This document shows positions 1 through 5,502 of a stretch of DNA of 9,513 nt, piece after piece. The notes under the pieces were generated by a model that was not told the DNA's origin, searched no databases, and saw nothing but the letters and a program-made list of their open reading frames with translations. Every line of letters begins with the position of its first letter. Position 1 is the first letter of the stretch. This stretch comes from Chromatocurvus sp046260215 (GTDB lineage Bacteria; Pseudomonadota; Gammaproteobacteria; Pseudomonadales; Halieaceae). Location of the stretch: positions 1 to 9,513 of the forward strand of contig JBHEPQ010000089.1 in the NCBI GenBank assembly GCA_046260215.1, read 5' to 3'. A program made the translations under genes and the position numbers.

Positions 1-66
1 CTGGAAAACGCGACGCGTTCCGCCGATAAACAGCGGGCGTCTGCCCTCCAGTATGACAGGGCTCAC
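1..66 (-). CDS. Start of a CDS cut by the window edge, possibly YrbL/LPS-kinase-like
   Basis: This is the first 22 codons of an open frame that starts with GTG and runs off the left edge. The GTG overlaps the TGA of the glycosyltransferase by four bases (GTGA), the same coupling style as the rest of this operon, which is the main reason for calling it real. The visible peptide includes RRPLFIGGTRRVFQ. That loosely resembles the N-terminal phosphate-binding-loop region of YrbL (PhoP regulatory network) and related kinase-like proteins, where a G-x-G-x-R-x-x-Y pattern precedes a His-Pro. Such a protein would suit an LPS gene block, but 22 residues are too few to assign a family. No clear Shine-Dalgarno is seen, so translation probably depends on the upstream gene. 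Confidence 0.5.
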   Translation of the reverse strand, partial: MSPVILEGRRPLFIGGTRRVFQ

Positions 67-1193
67 TGAACGTGCGCCGCAGGACTGCGATCCTGCAGCA
101 GCTCCCGGTACACCGCCAGGGTATCTTCACACATGCGCGACAGAAGAAACGTGGTGTTGGGGCGCGGTGCCGGTAGTGCCTGCTGCAGTGCGCTATCCAC
201 TGTATCGATAACCCCGGCGATATTGCCGCAGGGAACAGCGCCTTCCGGAAACAGCGCCTGGAGAATCTCGCCGACGCCCCCATGGTCGTAGGCGACCACG
301 GGCACCGACAGGCTGAGTGGTTCGAGAACCGTGCGGCCGAAGGCTTCCGGTCGGCTCGACAGCGACAGGACGACATCGGACACGGCATAGATTTCCCGCA
401 TGTCATTGCGGTGTCCGGTAAAATGCACGTGATCGGTCAAGCCCAGGTCTGCTGCGATTCGGTGAATTTCCCGGGCATAACCCCTGCGTTTCGGGTCTTC
501 AGCGCCAACGATCAGTCCCTTGACGCTGCGTCCCCGGGCGCGCAGGGCGGCGAGTGTGTGCAGAAAATCGGCGTGGTTTTTGAGGCGCGTGAGCCGGCCT
601 GGCAACGTAATCACGTCGTGCTCCAGCAGCTGCGGATACTGCCGGTACCAGCGGCGCAGCCAGTGCTCCGGGGGGACATAGCCCGGTGGAAACTGTGCCG
701 GGTTGATGCCGCGGTAGACAAGGCGCAGCCTGCCGGGGTCGCAATCGGGGTAGTTGTCGGTGACGTAGCGGCGAACGGAGCTGGATACCACGATCACCCG
801 CTCACCGCAGGTAACAATAGCGCTGTAGCGACTGACTGAATGCAGCCCGTGTACCGTGGTCACGAGGCGCGGTCTGTCCCGGGGCGGTAGACCGCGCCAG
901 GCAAGCCAGACCAGCCAGGCCGGCATGCGCGAGCGCAGGTGCACGATGTCGAAGCCTTCTTTCGCAAGCCAGCCTCGCAACCGGGACACATGGCGCAGCG
1001 ACAGCGGTGATTTGCGCCCGAGTGCCCACTGCACGTGCGTCGAGCCCTGGCGCTGCAGTCGGGGGACCAGCTGGCCGCCGCCGGACACGACCCATGACTC
1101 GTGACCGCTCTTGATCAGCGCATTGGCTATTTCGAGTGTCCCGCGCTCGACGCCGCCGCCCTGCAGTGCCGGTAGAACCTGCAGGATCTTCAT
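63..1193 (-). CDS. Family 4 glycosyltransferase (GT-B fold), probable LPS/surface glycan sugar transferase
   Basis: The 376-residue protein has the two-domain layout of GT4 retaining glycosyltransferases. An N-terminal acceptor domain opens with MKILQVLPALQGGGVERGTL, whose Gly-rich GGxER loop (12-17) is typical. The C-terminal nucleotide-sugar domain carries GRLTRLKN (199-206), with the usual Arg and Lys phosphate contacts, and PEAFGRTVLEPLS (282-294), which holds the E-x7-E motif as E283 and E291. There is no signal peptide or membrane span, so it should act on the cytoplasmic face of the inner membrane, moving a sugar from a nucleotide or lipid-linked donor to a lipid or glycan acceptor. 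Its ATG overlaps the TGA of the ELM1-like gene by four bases (ATGA), and it has no strong ribosome binding site of its own. Position behind msbA points to LPS core or O-glycan assembly. Donor and acceptor cannot be told from sequence. Confidence 0.9.
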   Translation of the reverse strand: MKILQVLPALQGGGVERGTLEIANALIKSGHESWVVSGGGQLVPRLQRQGSTHVQWALGRKSPLSLRHVSRLRGWLAKEGFDIVHLRSRMPAWLVWLAWRGLPPRDRPRLVTTVHGLHSVSRYSAIVTCGERVIVVSSSVRRYVTDNYPDCDPGRLRLVYRGINPAQFPPGYVPPEHWLRRWYRQYPQLLEHDVITLPGRLTRLKNHADFLHTLAALRARGRSVKGLIVGAEDPKRRGYAREIHRIAADLGLTDHVHFTGHRNDMREIYAVSDVVLSLSSRPEAFGRTVLEPLSLSVPVVAYDHGGVGEILQALFPEGAVPCGNIAGVIDTVDSALQQALPAPRPNTTFLLSRMCEDTLAVYRELLQDRSPAAHVQ

Positions 1194-2155
1194 CGCTCGT
1201 CTGCCCGTCTCAGGCGCTGCAGCAGCCAGTCCGCAGCGCGGTCGGCTTCCTGCAGTGGCTGTGGCGGCGGTGCGGGGTGCTGCCCGGCGACTACCGCATC
1301 CAGCCGGTTAAGCATGTTCCGCTGCTGCAGGTCTGCGATTCCGCGCTGCAGGCGACCACGATGACCGGAAGGCAGGGCGATCAGGCCTGTGGCGACGCCC
1401 GCACTGAGTGCCTCATACACCATCGAAACGCTGTCTTCCGTGATCCATGCCTGGCCACACCGGGAGAGGCTGTCTGCAACCCATCCGGTGGGCGTCTGGG
1501 TGTGTTCTACCGTCTCCAGGTTCGGCAGTTTCAGGGCCTGCAGCGAGGTGGCCGCGTGGGCGGGGGAGCGGCGCGAGGTGCTGGCTGTCCAGTGTATCTC
1601 CGGAAAACGGGTGCACAGCGCTGCCACCTGTCGACAGACGTCGCGCAGGGGAAAGCGGAAATGCCGGGAGGGCCCCCCGAGCAGAATCAGTCCGCTGGAT
1701 GAATCCGGATGCGACGCTGGCAGGATTGGATTGAGAGCGCCGTCGGTGACCAGGACGCGAGCACTGCGCCGAGGTCTGTCGTGGCGCGGAACAATGGCGG
1801 CGTCAAAGCAGCACAGGGGCAGGCTGGGCCGCATCAGGACACAGGTCATGCAGCCACTTGTCCGCCGGAGCGCCAATAGCAGCCGGTGGCTGCCGTGACC
1901 GGCGGCGATTGCAAGGTGTGGCGTTTGCGCCGCCGCCAGACCGGAATAGCGGCCACGCAGAAGATCCGTCCAGCTCACGGTCAGGCCTGTGACGTTCACC
2001 CAGGTCAGGGCTAATGACTGGCGCCGTGCAAGGGCCTGGGCCAGGCCGCGCAGCTGCGCCTCATGCCCGGGTTTGCCATCTGAAAGCAGCCATGTCGACA
2101 GGGTCTCGCGACAGCGAGTGGCTGTCGCGGCAGCGTCAGCCTGCAGCATCGACAT
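1190..2155 (-). CDS. ELM1-like protein (mitochondrial fission ELM1 family), putative GT-B-type envelope enzyme
   Basis: The protein of about 321 residues matches the bacterial relatives of plant ELM1. Visible hallmarks are SDGKPGHEAQ near residues 25-34, the AAGHGSH segment near 84-90, GLILLGGPSRHF near 155-166, and ITEDSVSMVYEALSAG near 238-253. The last segment resembles the donor-binding end of GT-B enzymes such as LpxB or MurG. Bacterial members have no proven biochemical role that I know of; their usual place beside LPS genes suggests envelope glycan or lipid metabolism. The frame is open up to 2296, but the first 47 residues of that extension are an alternative reading of the msbA 3' end. 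I start at ATG 2155 (a second ATG lies at 2149), which gives a 20- or 14-base overlap with msbA and the expected family length. No clear ribosome binding site is seen, so coupling to msbA is likely. Confidence 0.82.
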   Translation of the reverse strand: MSMLQADAAATATRCRETLSTWLLSDGKPGHEAQLRGLAQALARRQSLALTWVNVTGLTVSWTDLLRGRYSGLAAAQTPHLAIAAGHGSHRLLLALRRTSGCMTCVLMRPSLPLCCFDAAIVPRHDRPRRSARVLVTDGALNPILPASHPDSSSGLILLGGPSRHFRFPLRDVCRQVAALCTRFPEIHWTASTSRRSPAHAATSLQALKLPNLETVEHTQTPTGWVADSLSRCGQAWITEDSVSMVYEALSAGVATGLIALPSGHRGRLQRGIADLQQRNMLNRLDAVVAGQHPAPPPQPLQEADRAADWLLQRLRRADER

Positions 2156-3959
2156 CGGTGAACTGTTGCCAGTAAAGATTGGCATAGGCGCCGTTTCTGT
2201 TGATGAGGTCGGTGTGCGTGCCGGTTTCGATGATGCGCCCCGCCTCCAGCACCACGATCCGGTCTGCATGTTCAACGGTAGAAAGGCGATGCGCAATAAT
2301 AAGTGTGGTACGGCTCCCGGTTATGCGGGATAGTGCCTTCTTTATGAGGTTTTCCGAGTGCGCGTCCAGCGCTGAAGTCGCTTCATCGAGTACGAGGATC
2401 TGCGCATCCTTTAGAAAAGCCCGCGCCAGGGCGAGACGCTGACGCTGGCCGCCGGAGAGATCATGGGCATCCTCGTTCACCTGTGTCGCCAGGCCGGCGG
2501 GCAGCTGCTCGATAAATTCGCTGGCGCAGGCGTCGTCGGCGGCCTGCCTGATTGCCGTGTCACTGGCCCCGCGCAGTTCACCGTAGGCGATGTTGTCGGC
2601 AATACTGGCCTCAAACAGAACGGTGTACTGAGTGACCACCGCGATGTGGCGCCGTAGTGATTCGAGGCGGATGTCCTCGGCAGCGATACCATCGATGAAA
2701 ATGCTGCGAGCCGGCGGCAGCGTGAAACCGGCGACCAGCGAGGCTAGCGTCGATTTGCCAGTGCCGGAACGGCCCACTATCGCCACGGTTTCCCCGGGCT
2801 CGATGAGCAGATTGATATCCTCCAGTACCGGTGCATCCGCCGGCCGGTAGCGGAAGGTCAGGTGTCGGCACTCAATTTTCCCCCGGATTGCGTCGAGCGT
2901 GCGCGTGCCGGTGTTGCGCTCCACAGGCTGGTCGAGGATCTCAAAGATGCTTTCGCTGGCAGCGATACCCCGCTGTATGCCGGCGTTGATGTTGCTCAGC
3001 TGTCGCAGTGGCTTGGCAGTCAGGCTGGCCGCCGTAATGTAGGTGAGAAATTCCCCGGCGCTCATGCCGCCACGTAGCGTCGGATCAAGACCCAGCCAGA
3101 ACAGAGCGGCTATCGCGGCGAAGGTCAGAAATTGAATGATAGGCGTGCTGATTTCGTTGACCCGCGCCAGCTTGAGATCCTGCTTCAATGCGTAGCCGCT
3201 GCGCTGTCGAAAACGCGCGTTTTCGTAATCCACACCGCCGAAACTGCGCACCACCGGGAATCCGCGTATGGCCTCGGATGTCACCTGCGTGATCCCGCCC
3301 ATAGAGGTCTGTATGCGCCGGCTGTATTTCTTGAACTGGCTCGAGGCAAAGCCGATGGTAAGCGCGATAAGCGGCGCGATGATGAGAAACAACAGGGAGA
3401 GTTTCCAGTTAAGATAAAAAATATAGGCCAGTAGCGCCATGATTGTCAGCCCTTCCCGGACCACCACCTTGATCGCATTGGACGCCGCCGAGGTCACCTG
3501 TTCCACATTGTAGGTGATGATGGAAACGAGCCGGCTGGAGTTGTGCTCACGGAAAAAGCTGCCAGGCATGAGGTTTATGTGTTGGAACAGCTCCAGCCGC
3601 AGCTTATTTACCACATTGCGCGCGACAAAAGTGATGTAGTAGCCACCGAGATAGGAGCCGATGCCGCGCAGACTCACGATCAGCAGCAGCGCCGCCGGCA
3701 GGAAAATCCGGATGCCCTCGGGCGTATCCAGATTCAAGGCGAGCTCCCAGGAGGCGAGTTCCCTGCTTTCGGTAGGTATTGACGAGAAAGCACTGGGCAG
3801 GTATTGCATAAGACCGGCAAATGCCGACTGTGTAAGTGCGTACAGGAAAAAGCCGAGGAGGCTGAGTAGAAAAGCAGGCCAGACGGCCTTCACGTAGACC
3901 AGTAAGCGGCGGTAAGTACGCCAGTCAGAGCGTTTGTAATTGTGGCGTTTAATGCTCAT
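2136..3959 (-). CDS. msbA: MsbA-family lipid A/lipid ABC exporter (fused permease and ATPase)
   Basis: The 607-residue half-transporter has an N-terminal membrane domain (about residues 20-330, roughly six hydrophobic spans) and a C-terminal ATPase. All ATPase motifs are intact: Walker A GRSGTGKST (396-404), Q-loop Gln444, signature LSGGQ (501-505), Walker B ILVLDE with catalytic Glu526, the D-loop SALD (529-532) and the switch His557. Length and layout fit MsbA, which as a homodimer flips lipid A-core across the inner membrane. The loop around residues 55-82 between the first two spans appears longer than in E. coli MsbA. It heads the operon that continues into the ELM1-like and glycosyltransferase genes, which supports an LPS role over drug export. 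The ATG has no evident Shine-Dalgarno, and a 25-codon ORF upstream overlaps it in an ATGA. A general lipid or multidrug exporter remains possible. Confidence 0.88.
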   Translation of the reverse strand: MSIKRHNYKRSDWRTYRRLLVYVKAVWPAFLLSLLGFFLYALTQSAFAGLMQYLPSAFSSIPTESRELASWELALNLDTPEGIRIFLPAALLLIVSLRGIGSYLGGYYITFVARNVVNKLRLELFQHINLMPGSFFREHNSSRLVSIITYNVEQVTSAASNAIKVVVREGLTIMALLAYIFYLNWKLSLLFLIIAPLIALTIGFASSQFKKYSRRIQTSMGGITQVTSEAIRGFPVVRSFGGVDYENARFRQRSGYALKQDLKLARVNEISTPIIQFLTFAAIAALFWLGLDPTLRGGMSAGEFLTYITAASLTAKPLRQLSNINAGIQRGIAASESIFEILDQPVERNTGTRTLDAIRGKIECRHLTFRYRPADAPVLEDINLLIEPGETVAIVGRSGTGKSTLASLVAGFTLPPARSIFIDGIAAEDIRLESLRRHIAVVTQYTVLFEASIADNIAYGELRGASDTAIRQAADDACASEFIEQLPAGLATQVNEDAHDLSGGQRQRLALARAFLKDAQILVLDEATSALDAHSENLIKKALSRITGSRTTLIIAHRLSTVEHADRIVVLEAGRIIETGTHTDLINRNGAYANLYWQQFTDVDAAG

Positions 3960-4033
3960 TCAGCGTCGAACGCTTCAGCGTGATATTGCGGAAGTATCGC
4001 GTCGCTTGACTTGTCGGGCTGGTCGTAGAGCAT
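3956..4033 (-). CDS. Possible 25-residue small ORF coupled to msbA
   Basis: An ATG at 4033 opens a 25-codon frame whose TGA overlaps the msbA ATG as ATGA. An in-frame TAA lies two codons before the ATG, so the ORF cannot start earlier. The peptide is acidic (Asp4, Asp7, Asp11, Glu20, Asp23 and Glu25 against one Lys) and has no membrane segment. Its own ribosome binding site is weak (TAAAGC before the ATG), while msbA has none, so a ribosome finishing this ORF could restart on msbA. I do not recognise the peptide. It could be a leader peptide, a real microprotein, or a chance frame in the msbA 5' region. Confidence 0.35.
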   Translation of the reverse strand: MLYDQPDKSSDAILPQYHAEAFDAE

Positions 4034-4048
4034 GCTTTACTGCTGCAT

Positions 4049-4072
4049 CTTAAATCTTCGGTCACATTTAAG
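4049..4072. repeat. Inverted repeat in the msbA / prenyltransferase divergent region
   Basis: Perfect seven-base arms CTTAAAT (4049-4055) and ATTTAAG (4066-4072) are separated by ten bases. The arms are AT-rich in an otherwise GC-rich region and lie between two divergent units, as an operator would. A long loop makes an RNA hairpin less likely than a protein-binding site. No regulator family is recognised. Confidence 0.4.
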
Positions 4073-4128
4073 TGTACGTGATGAAAGTCGGGTCGCCTAA
4101 CCCGCTGCTACCCGCAAGAGAGGGTTTT

Positions 4129-4167
4129 ATGGCCTTTGGCGAGACGCGCTGGAACAATACCAGCTAA
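4129..4167 (+). CDS. Possible 12-residue upstream ORF (leader peptide) before the prenyltransferase gene
   Basis: ATG 4129 is preceded by GAGG (4120-4123) at a five-base spacing, a better ribosome binding site than most in this window. The frame encodes MAFGETRWNNTS and stops at TAA 4165-4167, forty bases before the prenyltransferase GTG. There are no runs of a regulatory amino acid and I see no attenuator hairpin. It may be a short leader that loads ribosomes ahead of the main gene, or a chance ORF. Confidence 0.25.
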   Translation: MAFGETRWNNTS

Positions 4168-4194
4168 AATTGCGGCCCTTTTCTACTATGTTGT

Positions 4195-4199
4195 GGAGG
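4195..4199 (+). promoter_or_regulatory. Ribosome binding site that fixes the prenyltransferase start
   Basis: GGAGG lies eight bases before GTG 4208. This is the only strong Shine-Dalgarno match in this frame and argues against the upstream in-frame TTG at 4136. Confidence 0.7.
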
Positions 4200-4207
4200 C
4201 TCCCTAC

Positions 4208-5107
4208 GTGATTAACGCCCATCTGGAAGCCGCGCTCGGGCCGATGCGGGCGCCCTTCCTGCTCCTTGTGCCAGTCTGTGTGCTGCTGGGCTGGGCAGCT
4301 GCGGTATACGATGGCCATGCGGTCGATGCCGTGCATCTTTCGCTGGCGGCGGCGGGTGCTCTCGCCGCGCACATTGCCGTGAATGCCCTCAACGAGTACG
4401 AAGACTTTCGCAGCGGTCTGGATTTTCATACCCAGCGAACGCCATTCAGTGGCGGCACGGGTGCTCTGCCCTCACATCCGGATAAGGCATACTATGCGCT
4501 GATCGTAGCGCTCGGGGCGCTGTGCATCGTGGTGGCGGTAGGCGTGTACTTTATTCGTCTGCGCGGCCCTGGCATCTTTCCCCTGGGTCTGGCGGGCATT
4601 CTGATCATTGTTATGTACACGCGCTGGCTCACGCGCTCCCCGCTACTCTGCCTGCTTGCGCCGGGTATCGGCTTCGGACCGTTGATGGTGCTTGGCGTGT
4701 ATTATGTTGTGACGGGTGTCTATGGGGTGACCGCCCTGGTGGTGTCCCTCCTGCCGTTGTTCATGGTCAGTGATCTTCTGCTGATCAACCAGTTTCCGGA
4801 TCGGGAGGCGGATCGCTGGGCGGGGCGCAACCATCTGCTGCTGGTCTGGGGTGGTCCTGCGGGCGTGCTTGTCTATGGAATTTTTCTGTTTGCTGCCTAT
4901 GTCTCGGTGGTGCTGGCAGTCGTGTTCGGGGCGCTGCCGCCGCCGGTCCTGTTGAGCCTGGCCACGATACCTCTGGCCGCACTGGCATTCCGCGGACTGC
5001 GACGCCACCAGGATACGGTGCCGGCCCTGGTGCCACACATGGCACAACACGTGGTGCTGACGCTGGTGACGCCACTATTACTGGCCCTTGGTATAGTCAT
5101 TAGTTGA
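4208..5107 (+). CDS. UbiA/MenA-family membrane prenyltransferase
   Basis: The 299-residue protein is almost entirely hydrophobic, with about eight or nine predicted spans, as expected for the UbiA superfamily. Both Asp-rich magnesium/diphosphate sites are present: NEYEDFRSGLD (Asn62, Asp66, Asp72) and NQFPDREADRWAGR (Asn194, Asp198, Asp202). The first motif, followed by PFSGGTGALP, resembles MenA (1,4-dihydroxy-2-naphthoate prenyltransferase) more than UbiA (4-hydroxybenzoate) or CyoE (heme O). The reaction should be transfer of a polyprenyl chain to an aromatic or other acceptor in the inner membrane. No other menaquinone genes are visible, so the acceptor is unassigned. The start is GTG 4208, behind GGAGG. 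It gives the short N-terminus usual in the family, while the frame extends back to TTG 4136 without a good ribosome binding site. The stop overlaps the VanZ-like start by one base (TGATG). Confidence 0.82.
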   Translation: MINAHLEAALGPMRAPFLLLVPVCVLLGWAAAVYDGHAVDAVHLSLAAAGALAAHIAVNALNEYEDFRSGLDFHTQRTPFSGGTGALPSHPDKAYYALIVALGALCIVVAVGVYFIRLRGPGIFPLGLAGILIIVMYTRWLTRSPLLCLLAPGIGFGPLMVLGVYYVVTGVYGVTALVVSLLPLFMVSDLLLINQFPDREADRWAGRNHLLLVWGGPAGVLVYGIFLFAAYVSVVLAVVFGALPPPVLLSLATIPLAALAFRGLRRHQDTVPALVPHMAQHVVLTLVTPLLLALGIVIS

Positions 5108-5502
5108 TGCCGGGTCCCGATCTTTCACTTGTAAAGGTATGTCTCGCGTTTCCGGCGCGCCACTGGCGTGTCTTCTCTGGTCTCGCCCTGCTGGTGCTGA
5201 CTTTGCTATCGCTGCTGCCAATGCCGGAGCAGATGCCGACGGAGGGCAACGACAAAGCACTGCACTTTATTGCGTGGGGTCTGGCTGTTGTTCCCGCCGC
5301 TCTTGCACTTGGCCTTCGCGTGCTCCCTGTGGCTGTGGTGTTTCTGGCTTGTGGCGTCATTATCGAGGTCTTGCAGCCTTTGTCGGGGCGCTGTTTTGAG
5401 GTGGCCGATATGGTCGCCAATGGGGTGGGCCTGACGTTCGGCGCCCTGCTGGGAATACTGTTACGACGATGGCCAGGCGCAGCTGCGCCTGGGAAATCAT
5501 AA
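5107..5502 (+). CDS. VanZ-like small membrane protein
   Basis: The 131-residue protein has about four hydrophobic segments (near 21-37, 53-70, 72-90 and 103-119). It carries the signature features of the VanZ-like family: DKALHF (49-54) after the first span, and SGRCFEVADMVANGVG (93-108), matching the family's GR-x-F-x-x-x-D-x-x-A-N-x-x-G pattern. VanZ is named for a teicoplanin-resistance accessory gene, but most proteobacterial members have unknown roles in the envelope. The ATG overlaps the prenyltransferase TGA by one base; a TTG one codon earlier is also possible. The pair is probably co-translated, so a joint membrane-lipid or quinone role is plausible but not shown. The last codons lie in a perfect palindrome and overlap the end of the convergent oxidoreductase gene by six bases. 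Confidence 0.75.
   Translation: MPGPDLSLVKVCLAFPARHWRVFSGLALLVLTLLSLLPMPEQMPTEGNDKALHFIAWGLAVVPAALALGLRVLPVAVVFLACGVIIEVLQPLSGRCFEVADMVANGVGLTFGALLGILLRRWPGAAAPGKS
5473..5492. repeat. Perfect 20-base palindrome at a convergent gene junction
   Basis: CCAGGCGCAG is followed directly by its reverse complement CTGCGCCTGG. As RNA it would fold from either strand into an eight-pair GC-rich stem with an AGCT loop. It sits inside the last codons of the VanZ-like gene and five bases past the oxidoreductase stop, where a bidirectional terminator is expected. No T-run follows on either strand, so a classical intrinsic terminator is not supported. Confidence 0.6.

Noticed and set aside
282..839. Plus-strand open frame of 185 codons inside the glycosyltransferase
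   Set aside because: It is antisense to a GT4 gene with an intact E-x7-E motif, has no family resemblance and no ribosome binding site.
2156..2296. N-terminal extension of the ELM1-like protein by 47 residues to ATG 2296
   Set aside because: These codons lie in the conserved end of the msbA ATPase domain. The extension is low-complexity Ser/Thr/Pro-rich and would exceed the usual family length.
4006..4036. TTGACT as a -35 box of a plus-strand promoter
   Set aside because: The only -10 candidates are poor (TAGAGC at 14 bases, CATGCT at 19), so it is not supported.
4136..4207. TTG 4136 as start of the prenyltransferase
   Set aside because: There is no suitable ribosome binding site. GTG 4208, eight bases after GGAGG, gives the usual short N-terminus.
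5473..5492. Palindrome as a standard rho-independent terminator
   Set aside because: No T-rich tract follows the stem on either strand, so it is listed as a repeat only.
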